A DNA stretch of 64,000 bases from Clostridia bacterium (GCA_910574475.1 CAJTAT010000001.1:558001-622000); one strand, 5' to 3'; positions 16,947 to 25,823 are shown, numbered from the stretch's first letter. Notes: generated by a model from the sequence alone, not told the origin. Made by a program: numbers and translations.

Positions 16947-17915
16947 TTACTTTTTCTTTTCCGCAAACTTTGCCATCAAAATGCTCAAGCCTCTCTCATA
17001 AAAAATCGAGAACAAAATTACAAAGCCTACGACTGCTTGTTGCCAGTTGGTAGAAACTCCCATAATGTTCATACCATTCCGAATAAACATAATGACCAAT
17101 GCGCCAATAACCGTATTTAAGACAGAACCTTTGCCGCCTCCAAAGGCGATACCTCCGATAAGGGCCGCGGCAATAGAGTCAATCGTCAGCGTTCCCTTGA
17201 TAGTCGGGTCAGCCGCATTCAACCGGGACAGATACAAAATTCCGGTGAGGGAAGCTAGCAAGCCATTGATAACATACACTGAGAGGATGATATTGTCAGT
17301 GCGGATACCGGAAAATCCGGCCGCCGTTCTGTTGTGCCCTACTGTATAGAGTGCGCGTCCATAGATCGTACATTTTGTCACAAAGAAGAGTAGAGCAAAA
17401 ACCAGTATCGTAAACAAGGCAATATTGGGAATACCAGGTATGAGGCTTCCATTCGTCAGGGAACGAAAGGTATCTGGGAATCCATAAATATACACTCCAT
17501 CGCAAGCCACATACGCCAGTCCCAAAGCCACGAAGTCAATGGAAAAGGTCGCGATAAATGGCTCAATCTTAACCTTGCTGATTAAGATGCCATTGCAAAG
17601 GCCGAATCCGACTCCCACGCCCAGCGATACCAGAATCCCCAGAAGGTACTGTCCATTCTGAAAGTAGGGAGCGCTGAAATAGCTGGATAGAACCATATTC
17701 GAGGCCATAGAGATATCAATTCCATTGGAAATAATCGCAAGGCTCATTCCAAATGCCATCAAAATCGTAAAAGGAGCCTGCTGAAAAATAACCTGGGACA
17801 GATTGCTGGCGTTTAAAAATGCATTGGGTTGCAGTAGTGCCAGGACAAGAATAACCACAAGTAAGATCAAGAAACGGGAAATTAAGTCAATTCGATTCTT
17901 TGTTTTAAGCGACAT
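16947..17915 (-). CDS. RbsC-type ABC permease (block 1, second)
   Basis: 322 residues, mostly hydrophobic, with about 8-10 predicted membrane segments. It contains the family segment ALIGGIAFGGGKGSVLNTVIGA near the C-terminus (the BPD_transp_2 coupling region). It begins inside the last codons of the preceding permease gene (11 nt overlap), so the two permeases are translationally coupled and probably form a heterodimer. It belongs to the importer encoded 15855-20402. Confidence 0.93.
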   Translation of the reverse strand: MSLKTKNRIDLISRFLILLVVILVLALLQPNAFLNASNLSQVIFQQAPFTILMAFGMSLAIISNGIDISMASNMVLSSYFSAPYFQNGQYLLGILVSLGVGVGFGLCNGILISKVKIEPFIATFSIDFVALGLAYVACDGVYIYGFPDTFRSLTNGSLIPGIPNIALFTILVFALLFFVTKCTIYGRALYTVGHNRTAAGFSGIRTDNIILSVYVINGLLASLTGILYLSRLNAADPTIKGTLTIDSIAAALIGGIAFGGGKGSVLNTVIGALVIMFIRNGMNIMGVSTNWQQAVVGFVILFSIFYERGLSILMAKFAEKKK

Positions 17916-18888
17916 TCCGATACACCCTCCTTAATCCCTTGATATTCTTTCTGTTCTCATTGAGAACATCGATGACAATCAGACTTACGATTACCAGGCC
18001 GATGATTGCTTTTTGCCAGGTTGCAGCAATTCCCATAAGGCTTAGCCCGCTGGCCAGGATACGTAGAAGCAGGGTTCCAAGTACCGTCCCCTGTATGCCC
18101 CCTTTTCCACCAGCAAAGGAAGTTCCGCCAATAACTACGGCCGCCATGGCGTTGAAGGAATAGTCTGTGCCCACAGAGGGACTGCCTGAGTTTGTCATAC
18201 AGGCGATGGCAATACCAGCTATGGATGCAAATAATCCACTCAGCATATAGACTAAAATCCTTACCTTTACTACCTTCACACCGCTGACCTTCGCCACATT
18301 TTCCGAACCACCGATAGAGTACACATCATATCCAAACTTCGTATTGTTTTGGATAAAAATCATTAGGAGCGTCAGAAGAATTACAATCCAGATAATCACA
18401 TAAAGTCCAAGAATTTTGCCATTTCCTATGTAGTCGAGCACATCGCTTTTGATGGAAACCGTCACGCCGTCAGTAGTGACTAACGCCAACCCTGCGAATA
18501 TGGACATACTGGAGAATGCTACAACCCAGTAGTCAAAATTCAGCTTTGCCACCAGGATACCGTTTATCGTTCCGATGGCTGCTCCCATGGCCAGTGCAAT
18601 CAAAAGTACCAGAGGAACCAGAAGACCTTTATTTATCAGAACCGCCACTATGACTGCCGTCATAGACACCACCGAGCCAACTGAAATGTCATTCTTTCCC
18701 ATCAGGATGACCAAAGTCAGACCCATAGACGTCAACAGAAGCGTGCAACTATTTCTTAAAATCAGCATCAAATTATAACTCGTAAAAAAATTCTCATTCA
18801 TGATACTGAAAAAAACTACTAAAAGAATATCGCCTATCAGAATTCCCGGGACGTTAAGCCCCTTTATTTTCTTTCCTATCTCGCTCAT
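17905..18888 (-). CDS. RbsC-type ABC permease (block 1, first)
   Basis: 327 residues with multiple membrane helices and the segment AAVVIGGTSFAGGKGGIQGTVLGT, which is the conserved cytoplasmic loop of RbsC-type permeases. Its start overlaps the stop of the ATPase gene by 4 nt. Two distinct permeases plus one double-domain ATPase indicate a heteromeric sugar importer. Confidence 0.93.
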   Translation of the reverse strand: MSEIGKKIKGLNVPGILIGDILLVVFFSIMNENFFTSYNLMLILRNSCTLLLTSMGLTLVILMGKNDISVGSVVSMTAVIVAVLINKGLLVPLVLLIALAMGAAIGTINGILVAKLNFDYWVVAFSSMSIFAGLALVTTDGVTVSIKSDVLDYIGNGKILGLYVIIWIVILLTLLMIFIQNNTKFGYDVYSIGGSENVAKVSGVKVVKVRILVYMLSGLFASIAGIAIACMTNSGSPSVGTDYSFNAMAAVVIGGTSFAGGKGGIQGTVLGTLLLRILASGLSLMGIAATWQKAIIGLVIVSLIVIDVLNENRKNIKGLRRVYRNVA

Positions 18889-20402
18889 TCCGTACCGCCT
18901 TTCCCGCCTACAGCAAATTCCATAATCTTCTCCTGCTCCAGTTCATCGCGGTCCAATTCTCCAGTGACTTCCCCGTCCTTCATGACATAAACCCTGTCTG
19001 AGATACCGATCACCTCATTTAGTTCCGAGGATATCATCAGGATGCCATACCCTTCATTTACTAGCTTATCGAGCAGCTTGTAGATTTCGCTCTTTGCCCC
19101 CACATCGATGCCTCGAGTCGGCTCATCGATAATCAAAAACTTACAGCCCGTCTCCAGCCACTCACCAATCACTACTTTCTGCTGGTTTCCACCAGACAGT
19201 TCGCCTGCAAGTTTGCTCGCGCTCGGTGTAGCAATCCGAAGTTCCTCCACATATTTCTTTCCAATTCTATCTTCCACCCTGGCATTCAAGATTCCGCCCT
19301 TGAAGGTCTTTTTCAGACTAGCCAATACAAGGTTCGACTTAATAGGCATCTGGAGGACAAGTCCTTCCGTCTTTCTGTCCTCAGACAGGTATCCAAGAGA
19401 ACATTTGATAGCCTTCGTCGGCGTAATTTTCTTGTGTTCCTGACCAAACAATGTAAAGCTACCCTTCTCAATAGGCTCTCTTCCAAACACTGCCTTTGCC
19501 ACCTCGGTACGTCCCGCACCAATTAAACCGGAGAGAGACACGATCTCACCAGCTCTCACCTTGATGTTCACATTGCGGAAGCGATACCCGGTCAAGTCAT
19601 GAGTCTCAAAGATGACCTCTCCCGGCTGGCAGTGATTGCGCTCATACATCTTCTCGATTTTACGTCCTACCATCATGCTTATGAGATCGGGTAGTTCCAC
19701 ATCCTTTGCAGAAACTGTGTCTATGTACTGACCATCCCGCATAACTGTCACCTGATCTCCAATCCGTTTGATCTCATCCATACGGTGGGAAATGTAGATA
19801 ATGGCGACGCCATCCCTCTTCAATTTTTCCACAATTTGGAACAGCTTTGTAATCTCGCGATTGGTCAAAGAGGACGTGGGTTCGTCCATGATGACAAGCT
19901 TTACTTCCTTAGAGAGGGCCTTTACCACCTCAACCATCTGCATCTGTGCGATAGAAAGTTTCTTTACCAGGGTGTTGGGATTCATGTCGAGTCCCAGACT
20001 GCCCATCAAATTCTTGCTGTCCTGTACCATCTTCTTGTAGTCCACCACACCCGGTTGTCCCGGTTTCATGGGCTCATGCCCCAGATAAATATTCTGAGCA
20101 ATTGTCCGGTCTGGAAGCAGATTTAGCTCCTGATGAATCATACTGATTCCTGCATCCATCGTCTCCCGGACGTCCCGGAAATTCACTTCCTGTCCATCAT
20201 ACCAGATGGTCCCTTCATCTCTCCTGTAGACGCCAGAAATAATCTTTACCAGTGTGGATTTTCCTGCACCATTCTCGCCCAGCAGAATGTGCACCTTGCC
20301 CCGCTCGCAGGTAAGCTGAATCTTATCAAGAGCCAGGGTTCCCGGAAACCGTTTCGTAATCCCAGTCATTTTCAGGATAACGCCTTCTTTGACTTCGCTC
20401 AC
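18885..20402 (-). CDS. RbsA/MglA-type sugar ABC importer ATPase (block 1)
   Basis: 505 residues with two ABC domains. The first has Walker A GENGAGKST (about 42-50), a signature-like LSIAQMQMVE and Walker B LVIMDEPTSS. The second has a degenerate Walker A (GLIGAGRTE), signature LSGGNQQK and Walker B FLIIDEPTRG, as is normal for the carbohydrate uptake (CUT2) family. It powers the permeases encoded downstream. It follows the alcohol dehydrogenase gene by about 60 nt in the operon headed by the gene at 22582. Confidence 0.95.
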   Translation of the reverse strand: MSEVKEGVILKMTGITKRFPGTLALDKIQLTCERGKVHILLGENGAGKSTLVKIISGVYRRDEGTIWYDGQEVNFRDVRETMDAGISMIHQELNLLPDRTIAQNIYLGHEPMKPGQPGVVDYKKMVQDSKNLMGSLGLDMNPNTLVKKLSIAQMQMVEVVKALSKEVKLVIMDEPTSSLTNREITKLFQIVEKLKRDGVAIIYISHRMDEIKRIGDQVTVMRDGQYIDTVSAKDVELPDLISMMVGRKIEKMYERNHCQPGEVIFETHDLTGYRFRNVNIKVRAGEIVSLSGLIGAGRTEVAKAVFGREPIEKGSFTLFGQEHKKITPTKAIKCSLGYLSEDRKTEGLVLQMPIKSNLVLASLKKTFKGGILNARVEDRIGKKYVEELRIATPSASKLAGELSGGNQQKVVIGEWLETGCKFLIIDEPTRGIDVGAKSEIYKLLDKLVNEGYGILMISSELNEVIGISDRVYVMKDGEVTGELDRDELEQEKIMEFAVGGKGGTE

Positions 20403-20463
20403 TGTGTCTCCTCCTTTTCTTCTATCTCTCCCAAAGGTATACCATTCATTATTCCAATCTCTC

Positions 20464-21498
20464 TCACACCTCCAAAATCACTTTCATGCTGATAGCTGTA
20501 TCTCTTGCAAGCAGGAAAGCCTCCTCCGCCTTCCCTATGGGAAGGTAATGGCTTACCAGCTTCTTTGCCGAATGCGGACATTTCTGAAGGAATTCCATGG
20601 CCCTTGGGAAATCTCCTGTTCCTCCAATGGAACCCACAACCGTGAGAGATTTGGTCACAATCAATTTCTGTGGAATCTCGGCCTTTGCCGCCATTCCCAC
20701 ACATCCAAGAACACCGCCCGGCTTCACCAGGTTAAAGGCATTTGCGAAAACAGAAGGAACGCCCGTAGTCTCAATAACCACATCGTACTTTGCCGTCGCA
20801 TACATAGATGCGTAATCTCCGCCGCCTTCCCCTGGATCCATATCCTCCGCCGTGGGAATTACCGCGTTTTCCGACTTCGCGATCTCAGTTCTGTGTTCAG
20901 AAAGGTCGTACAGTTCCACCTGCTTGCAACCCTCCATATGGATGAACAGCATCAGGGCGCTCATTCCGATGACGCCGCCGCCCAGCACAAGAACCCGCTT
21001 GTCAATAAATCCTTCCGGCACACTCTTTCGAACCTTTTCAATCAAATGAGCTGCCACAGCCACCGGCTCTGTCAGGCAAAGGTGGGAGAGCCCGACTCCT
21101 TCCGGTGCTTTATAGACGTATTTTTCATCGCGTATGATGTATTCGCTCGTCGCTCCATCGACGGTAATTCCAAATTTTTCAATATGTGCGCACAAATTTT
21201 TGTCCTTGGCGCACATGGGACAGACACCGCAATATTGGGAACAATCACCTGTGACACTATCACCCACCGATACTTTGGTAACATTCTTACCGACCGCCTC
21301 CACCACGCCAGACCACTCGTGTCCGAAACGCAAGGGATAGCTATGGGGGGCGTTGTAAGTTCCGTTAAACAAATGGATGTCAGAGCCGCAGATTCCCACA
21401 TATTTTACGTGAATCAAAACCTCTGTGTCTGTGGGAACTGGGATCTTAGTCTCCACCGCCCGTATTTTTTTTGGCTCTTCCAGTATGTAAGATACCAT
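20464..21498 (-). CDS. Zinc-dependent medium-chain alcohol dehydrogenase (block 1, second)
   Basis: 344 residues. Catalytic zinc ligands are visible in ICGSDIH (about 36-42) and GHEWSG (about 59-64). Structural zinc cysteines are in CGVCPMCAKDKNLC. The cofactor motif is LGGGVIGMSA. The family oxidises secondary alcohols of sugars and polyols with NAD(P). It lies 4 nt after the other dehydrogenase gene and upstream of the importer, so it may take one of two oxidation steps on the imported compound. In the Thermotoga inositol route IolM, also a zinc dehydrogenase, makes the diketo intermediate; that protein is longer, so orthology is unproven. Confidence 0.85.
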   Translation of the reverse strand: MVSYILEEPKKIRAVETKIPVPTDTEVLIHVKYVGICGSDIHLFNGTYNAPHSYPLRFGHEWSGVVEAVGKNVTKVSVGDSVTGDCSQYCGVCPMCAKDKNLCAHIEKFGITVDGATSEYIIRDEKYVYKAPEGVGLSHLCLTEPVAVAAHLIEKVRKSVPEGFIDKRVLVLGGGVIGMSALMLFIHMEGCKQVELYDLSEHRTEIAKSENAVIPTAEDMDPGEGGGDYASMYATAKYDVVIETTGVPSVFANAFNLVKPGGVLGCVGMAAKAEIPQKLIVTKSLTVVGSIGGTGDFPRAMEFLQKCPHSAKKLVSHYLPIGKAEEAFLLARDTAISMKVILEV

Positions 21499-21502
21499 TT
21501 TT

Positions 21503-22582
21503 CTAATCCTCCCCTTCTCCGTTCGGATGAATCAGAACCTTTAAGGCTCCATCCTTTCTTCCTGTAAAAGTATCAAAGGCCTCGTGAATATCTTCTATTG
21601 AGAATATATGTGTAATCAGCGGTTCCATCTGGATGGTTCCCTGGCTCATCAGATTCAGGACTGTACGGCTGCAATTTGGATTGGCCCGCACACCATGCAG
21701 GGTAATTTGATTCATAATCAGAGTTTTCAAAGCTGCCTGCTGCCCATCTTCTCCCGGTATGCTGACAAGGGCCACATGTCCGCCCTTTCTCGCCATCTGA
21801 ACAGATTCAAAGTAAGCGCTTGCATTTCCGGCCGCTTCAATAACCTGATGGGCTCCGCCCTTCGTAATCCGCTTCACTTCTCCCACCACATCGGGACACT
21901 CTTCAAAGTTGATAGCCACATCTGCCCCCATCTCGACAGCCTTCTCCAGCCGCTTTCCGCGGCCAATCATGATGGTGGCGGATCCAAGAGCCTTTGCAAG
22001 AATCATAGCCGCTATACCCATGGGGCCAGGGCCAATGATCGCTGTGTATCCTCCTGGTTCCACGCCTGTCAACCGGAGGGCATTGTAGGCAATCCCCGTC
22101 GTATCCACCAAGGTGCCCAAATCGTAACTTACGTTTTCTGGCAAGGGCGTTAGGGCCTTTTGATCGTAAACCTGATACTGTGCATAACAGCCCTCAGACG
22201 AATGGCCGTAATGATGATGGCCCGCCTCCTTCTTTCCATAATTCAGACAGAGATTGTAAAATCCTTTCTTGCACATCTCACACGTACCACAACCGCAATG
22301 TGCTTCACCCGCAACCCGGTCCCCTGGTTTCAAATCTGTGACGCCTTCACCGACCTCTACCACCTGCGCTGCAAACTCATGTCCTGCCACGAAGGGGTAG
22401 TATGGTGGCCAGCCGTTCTTTAATACTTTACCTGAAAAAATGCCCGGGTCAGAACCACAGATTGCAATAGATTTCACCATAACCAGTACTTCTCCATATC
22501 CCGGAACTGGTATCGGGAGTGTCTCTACGGAATATTCTCCTGGGGCTTTGATCTGCACAGCTCTCATTTTTTTCTTATTCAT
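21503..22582 (-). CDS. Zinc-dependent medium-chain alcohol dehydrogenase (block 1, first)
   Basis: 359 residues. It has ICGSDPGIF and GHEFAAQ for the catalytic zinc, CGCGTCEMCKKGFYNLC for the structural zinc and GPGPMGIAA for the cofactor. A His-rich stretch (GHHHYGHS, about 125-132) lies close to the active-site lobe. It heads the leftward block 1 operon, 456 bp from the divergent hydrolase gene, downstream of the palindromic operators. Start ATG at 22582 has GAAGGTGA upstream; a second ATG five codons in is possible. Two dissimilar dehydrogenases in tandem suit a double oxidation of one ring or sugar. Confidence 0.85.
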   Translation of the reverse strand: MNKKKMRAVQIKAPGEYSVETLPIPVPGYGEVLVMVKSIAICGSDPGIFSGKVLKNGWPPYYPFVAGHEFAAQVVEVGEGVTDLKPGDRVAGEAHCGCGTCEMCKKGFYNLCLNYGKKEAGHHHYGHSSEGCYAQYQVYDQKALTPLPENVSYDLGTLVDTTGIAYNALRLTGVEPGGYTAIIGPGPMGIAAMILAKALGSATIMIGRGKRLEKAVEMGADVAINFEECPDVVGEVKRITKGGAHQVIEAAGNASAYFESVQMARKGGHVALVSIPGEDGQQAALKTLIMNQITLHGVRANPNCSRTVLNLMSQGTIQMEPLITHIFSIEDIHEAFDTFTGRKDGALKVLIHPNGEGED

Positions 22583-22667
22583 ATAATTTCACCTTCTAGT
22601 TCATATAAAATTTGTATTTTTTTGTTAACTTATTATTTAAAATTGGTATTTTTCTCTTTAATTTCCT

Positions 22668-22692
22668 AATGGCATTTCAATGGCATGCCATT
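22668..22692. promoter_or_regulatory. Operator, left copy: AATGGCATGCCATT plus half-site
   Basis: The perfect 14 bp palindrome AATGGCATGCCATT lies at 22679-22692, preceded by the half-site AATGGCATT at 22668-22676. It sits about 100 bp upstream of the leftward operon start (22582). The core TGGCATGCCA resembles the TGGTATACCA type bound by FCD-family GntR regulators of uronate genes. Confidence 0.65.
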
Positions 22693-22902
22693 TTGACTTG
22701 AAAAAATTCCCTTATCCTGATACTACGTACATCCTAAGGGGTTTGTATTTTTGCTATATATTTATTATTGTTTTTTCTTATTATCCAACAATATGCTTAT
22801 TAAGTCAAGTATTATTTTTACTTTTTTGTAGAAATTTTACCTGTTTTTTTGAAGTTTACAAAAATTGATTTATATTTATATCAAAAGAATCGTAAAAAGT
22901 AC

Positions 22903-22931
22903 TTGCCTTTTTCAATTTAATTCCTTATAAT
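22903..22931 (+). promoter_or_regulatory. Sigma-A type promoter for the rightward hydrolase-epimerase operon
   Basis: TTGCCT (22903-22908) and TATAAT (22926-22931) are separated by exactly 17 bp. Transcription would start near 22938, at the edge of the operator at 22939-22952, leaving a leader of about 100 nt before the ATG at 23039. Confidence 0.75.
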
Positions 22932-22938
22932 AATCTTT

Positions 22939-22952
22939 AATGGCATGCCATT
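22939..22952. promoter_or_regulatory. Operator, right copy: AATGGCATGCCATT
   Basis: This is a second perfect copy of the 14 bp palindrome, immediately downstream of the -10 box of the rightward promoter. TGGCATT follows at 22952-22958 as a further half-site. A protein bound here would block initiation, so repression is the likely mode. The GntR gene at 25047 at the end of this arm is the best candidate for the binding protein. Confidence 0.7.
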
Positions 22953-23038
22953 GGCATTTTATTTTTGCCAATATCAGCAATGAACAGCATCCAAAGAAAC
23001 TTTTACTACTATTTTTAAGGAAGAAAGGAAGGATTATT

Positions 23039-23986
23039 ATGAGCAAATGGCAGATTCCCGCCACTGGTGGCAACATGGAAGTTAACAATGGCATCTATTA
23101 TCAGAACATGTCTAACCGCGACGTGGCAGAACGGTTGAAGAAAAATGATGTCATCCTTATCCCCGTAGGTTCTACGGAGAACCACGGCCCCAGCGCCCCC
23201 TACGGAGAGGACACCTACCTGGATACGAGACTATGCGAACAGGTAGCAAAGGCCACTGGCTGTACTGTTGCACAGCCCATCTGGTATGGATCACACCCCT
23301 ATCATCATCTTGGGCAGAAAGGAACAATTATGATTCCCGAAGAGACTCTGGCCGACTATCTCGTCTATGTATTTGCCGGCTTCTGGAACACAGGCTTTCG
23401 GAAGATGATTGTTGTCAATGGGCACGGACAGGATTATGTGATTCCTCTAGCTATTCACAAATTCGGAAAGAAGTTCCAGGTCCCTGCGATTATCCTTTAT
23501 ACACACTTCTGGAATGCCGCTAGGGAACAGATGGAGACCAAAGAGCATGGAGGCCCCTATGATACGCCTTTTGTACATGCAGACGAGGTAGAGCAGTCCT
23601 GGTCCCTGGCTCTGTTTCCTGAACTTTGCCAGCAAGAATATGCTGTGAAAGTGTCCCCCGCTCCCCTGATTCCATCAGGCCATATTAATAACTCTGCTGA
23701 GACTGGCTCTGGTCCCATCAAATGGTACAATGCCCTCGGTTCCTGTGGCATGGAGTGCATCTGTCAGCCTCAAGGCGTCATAGGAGATGCTTCTCTGGCT
23801 GATGCCGAGAAAGCTCGCAAGGGTGTAGAGATGACTCTCGACTATCTGGAGAAGCTTGTCAACGACATTCTGGAGCGCTACCCAGCTGGAGAACTTCCTC
23901 CCATCGAAAAGATGACTCAGCGTGATCCGGAGGCTGTCAAGGCTGTTGTAAATGGTGAGCGTCATATTTATACACTTTCCTATTAA
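23039..23986 (+). CDS. Creatininase-family hydrolase, IolN-like, copy 2
   Basis: 315 residues from the ATG at 23039, which has GAAAGGAAGG upstream. The open frame extends 33 codons further, but that part overlaps the operator and promoter start point. Metal-site motifs are PVGSTENHGPS (about 43-53), EDTYLDTRL, VNGHGQDY and HADEVEQS, matching the creatininase fold. It is followed 14 nt later by an IolO-like epimerase, repeating the hydrolase-epimerase pair at 13782-15791. It probably opens an oxidised ring (diketo-cyclitol or a lactone-like substrate). The paralogues differ in length and clearly in sequence, which suggests two different substrates and not a recent duplication. Confidence 0.72.
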   Translation: MSKWQIPATGGNMEVNNGIYYQNMSNRDVAERLKKNDVILIPVGSTENHGPSAPYGEDTYLDTRLCEQVAKATGCTVAQPIWYGSHPYHHLGQKGTIMIPEETLADYLVYVFAGFWNTGFRKMIVVNGHGQDYVIPLAIHKFGKKFQVPAIILYTHFWNAAREQMETKEHGGPYDTPFVHADEVEQSWSLALFPELCQQEYAVKVSPAPLIPSGHINNSAETGSGPIKWYNALGSCGMECICQPQGVIGDASLADAEKARKGVEMTLDYLEKLVNDILERYPAGELPPIEKMTQRDPEAVKAVVNGERHIYTLSY

Positions 23987-24000
23987 AAAGGAGGAGCGTT

Positions 24001-24819
24001 ATGCATAATCGTTTATCCATTACTGCCATTGAGGAGGGCGCTCCACGAGCCCCTCTAGTATTACGCGGAGATCTGGTGACTTCTGTGCAGCGGGCAGCAA
24101 GTTTTGGCTATGGCGCACTTGAAATTCATGTTATCGATGCCTCCACTTTCCCAATAGAGAAACTCAAGGCTGCCCTGAAAAAAAATGGTATCTGTATCTC
24201 CTCTATCGTGACTGGTCAAATCTTTACTCGGCGTCACCTGTGCATTACATCTTCTGATCCTAAAAACCGTGCCGCTGCCATGTCTGAGGTAAAAGACTAT
24301 ATTGATATCGCCGCCGCCCTTGATGCGGCGGACGGTGTCGTCATCGGCTGGGTGAAAGGAAACCATCCAGACGGCGATCGCACTCAATTTGACGCATTGC
24401 TGGCAGAACAATTAGGAATCCTCTCAGTTTATGCGAAAGAAAAGGGTCAGCGTATTCTGATCGAGGTAATTAACCGATATGAAACAAATCTATTTAATAC
24501 AGCAGCTGAATTAAAAACGTTTATACAGAAATGGGGACTCCAGAATTGTTTTATCCATCTGGATACCTTCCATATGAACATCGACGAGGCTGATATGTCG
24601 GAAGCCATTCGGACGGCCGGCAAGGATCTTGGTTATTTCCACTTAGCCGACTCTAACCGACTTGCACTTGGATGTGGGCACATATCCTTTGATCCATTGT
24701 TTGCCACACTCCAAGAGGTGGGATACCAGGGTTCTATTTCACTGGAATGTATTCCTGAGCCTGATTCTGTGATAGCAGCAGAGAAGTCTAGGACTTTTCT
24801 TTCCAAATACCTAGGATAG
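24001..24819 (+). CDS. IolO-like sugar-acid epimerase, copy 2
   Basis: 272 residues of the xylose isomerase-like TIM-barrel family. EVINRYETNLF, HLDTFHMNIDEADM, YFHLADSNRLALGCGHISF and ISLECIPEP match the IolO pattern (Glu, Asp, His, Glu metal ligands). The early active-site segment is VTGQIFTRRHLCIT, where copy 1 has IGTGRAYVNDGLSIT, so the substrate pocket differs. AAGGAGGAG precedes the ATG. It is translated right after the hydrolase and ends before a strong terminator. It is probably an epimerase or isomerase for the ring-opened keto acid. Confidence 0.73.
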   Translation: MHNRLSITAIEEGAPRAPLVLRGDLVTSVQRAASFGYGALEIHVIDASTFPIEKLKAALKKNGICISSIVTGQIFTRRHLCITSSDPKNRAAAMSEVKDYIDIAAALDAADGVVIGWVKGNHPDGDRTQFDALLAEQLGILSVYAKEKGQRILIEVINRYETNLFNTAAELKTFIQKWGLQNCFIHLDTFHMNIDEADMSEAIRTAGKDLGYFHLADSNRLALGCGHISFDPLFATLQEVGYQGSISLECIPEPDSVIAAEKSRTFLSKYLG

Positions 24820-24858
24820 CGCGCTTAAATGGGCTTCTTTCTCTACCCAATAGTATCC

Positions 24859-24897
24859 GAGCCAGCTTGAATGGGTTTGCGCCATTCAGGCTGGCTC
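24859..24897 (+). terminator. Rho-independent terminator after the rightward operon
   Basis: GAGCCAGCTTGAATGG (24859-24874) pairs with CCATTCAGGCTGGCTC (24882-24897) with one wobble or mismatch, then TTTCT. The 7 nt loop and 16 bp stem make a strong terminator between the epimerase gene and the GntR gene. Confidence 0.85.
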
Positions 24898-24967
24898 TTT
24901 CTATGTAATTTATGTAACTTATACTTAAGGCATCTCGCCGTACAAACTTTCACTACCCAGAAATTCG

Positions 24968-24996
24968 TTGAATTTTTTATATGCATTTGCTATAAT
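24968..24996 (+). promoter_or_regulatory. Promoter of the GntR gene
   Basis: TTGAAT (24968-24973) and TATAAT (24991-24996) are 17 bp apart. It lies downstream of the preceding terminator, so the regulator has its own transcript. An AAGGAG site lies ten bases before the ATG at 25047. Confidence 0.75.
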
Positions 24997-25046
24997 TAAA
25001 CAATAAGAAAACATGAAAAAATGTTTCCATAAGGAGATCTAAGAAA

Positions 25047-25733
25047 ATGGATCTTTATGAAAAAGAAGACGCGATTAGCATTTCCAACAGTGCAAGTAAG
25101 GCTGACTATGTCTATCGCATACTAAAAAATAAAATTTTAACTGGTGTCTATGCGCCTGGTACTGCCCTCTATATTCGGGAAGTCAGCGCACAGCTAGATG
25201 TTAGCCGTACACCTGTAAAGGAAGGAATCAACCGCCTTGCTTATGAGGGCTATGTTGAACTTCTGCCCAACCGATGTGCCCTCGTCTCGCGAATCAGTTC
25301 TACTGATGTGATTGAAATTCTGGAACTTCGTGAGAGTCTGGAACGCTCTGCCGCCTACTATGCAGCTCAACGGCGTACAGATGCTGATATCCTAGAACTT
25401 GAAAAGATCAGCAATATCCATAGCCAGATACCCTCCAGCGAAGTAGCACTAATGGCAGAATGGGACAAGAAATTCCATATGGCTGTCGCAAAGGCTACCT
25501 ACAACCGCCACCTGTACGAAGCCATCGAAAAGGTATTTGCCCAGTTGGTTCGAATTACGCTTCCTATCAGTCGTGATCGCTTGCAAAATTCCATTGCACA
25601 ACACGCCCTCGTTTTGAAGGCCATCCTGGACAAGGATGCTGAAGCAGCACGCCATCATATGTCAGAGCACAATCAGGATATCTTGAATTCTGTGCGTATG
25701 TATCAGTTTCAGAATAATCATTTATTTAAGTAA
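25047..25733 (+). CDS. GntR-family regulator, FadR/FCD subgroup (block 1)
   Basis: 228 residues. The N-terminal winged helix has LDVSRTPVKEGINRLAYEGYV (about 51-71), the standard GntR recognition segment. The helical FCD domain has EILELRESLE (Arg contacts the ligand or metal site), DKKFHMAVAKAT and QHALVLKAILDKD, with Asp and His residues for metal binding. FCD regulators usually respond to organic acids or sugar acids. It is placed at the end of the rightward arm and is the best candidate for binding the two AATGGCATGCCATT sites. Repression relieved by a keto-acid intermediate is the simplest model. Confidence 0.9.
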   Translation: MDLYEKEDAISISNSASKADYVYRILKNKILTGVYAPGTALYIREVSAQLDVSRTPVKEGINRLAYEGYVELLPNRCALVSRISSTDVIEILELRESLERSAAYYAAQRRTDADILELEKISNIHSQIPSSEVALMAEWDKKFHMAVAKATYNRHLYEAIEKVFAQLVRITLPISRDRLQNSIAQHALVLKAILDKDAEAARHHMSEHNQDILNSVRMYQFQNNHLFK

Positions 25734-25757
25734 TAAGTTTTTTCTGTAAGCATAACA

Positions 25758-25807
25758 GAGCCCCCACGCCTAACCTTTGAGCAGTATAGGGTGGGGGTTC
25801 TATTTTT
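25758..25807 (+). terminator. Terminator between GntR gene and block 2
   Basis: GAGCCCCCAC (25758-25767) pairs with GTGGGGGTTC (25791-25800). An extra CC/GG pair extends the stem inward, and TATTTTTCTT follows. It separates the rightward regulator gene from the convergent block 2 operon and may work in both directions. Confidence 0.8.
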
Positions 25808-25823
25808 CTTTTATTTCATCTTC

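Larger units (their letters stand above)
22583..23038. promoter_or_regulatory. Divergent regulatory region between the two arms of block 1
   Basis: This AT-rich 456 bp holds two copies of AATGGCATGCCATT, an extra AATGGCATT half-site and a consensus rightward promoter, each listed separately. No convincing gene is seen. The frame that starts at 22940 is an upstream extension of the hydrolase frame and lacks a ribosome binding site. A leftward promoter could not be fixed with confidence. Confidence 0.7.

Noticed and set aside
20389..21567. Long + strand open frame of 392 codons
   Set aside because: It lies opposite two zinc dehydrogenase genes and the ATPase start; the protein shows no domain and is rich in His/Arg/Cys as expected for an antisense shadow.
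22940..23038. N-terminal extension of the hydrolase at 23039
   Set aside because: It would start inside the operator at the transcription start point and lacks a ribosome binding site; the 23039 ATG has a good one.
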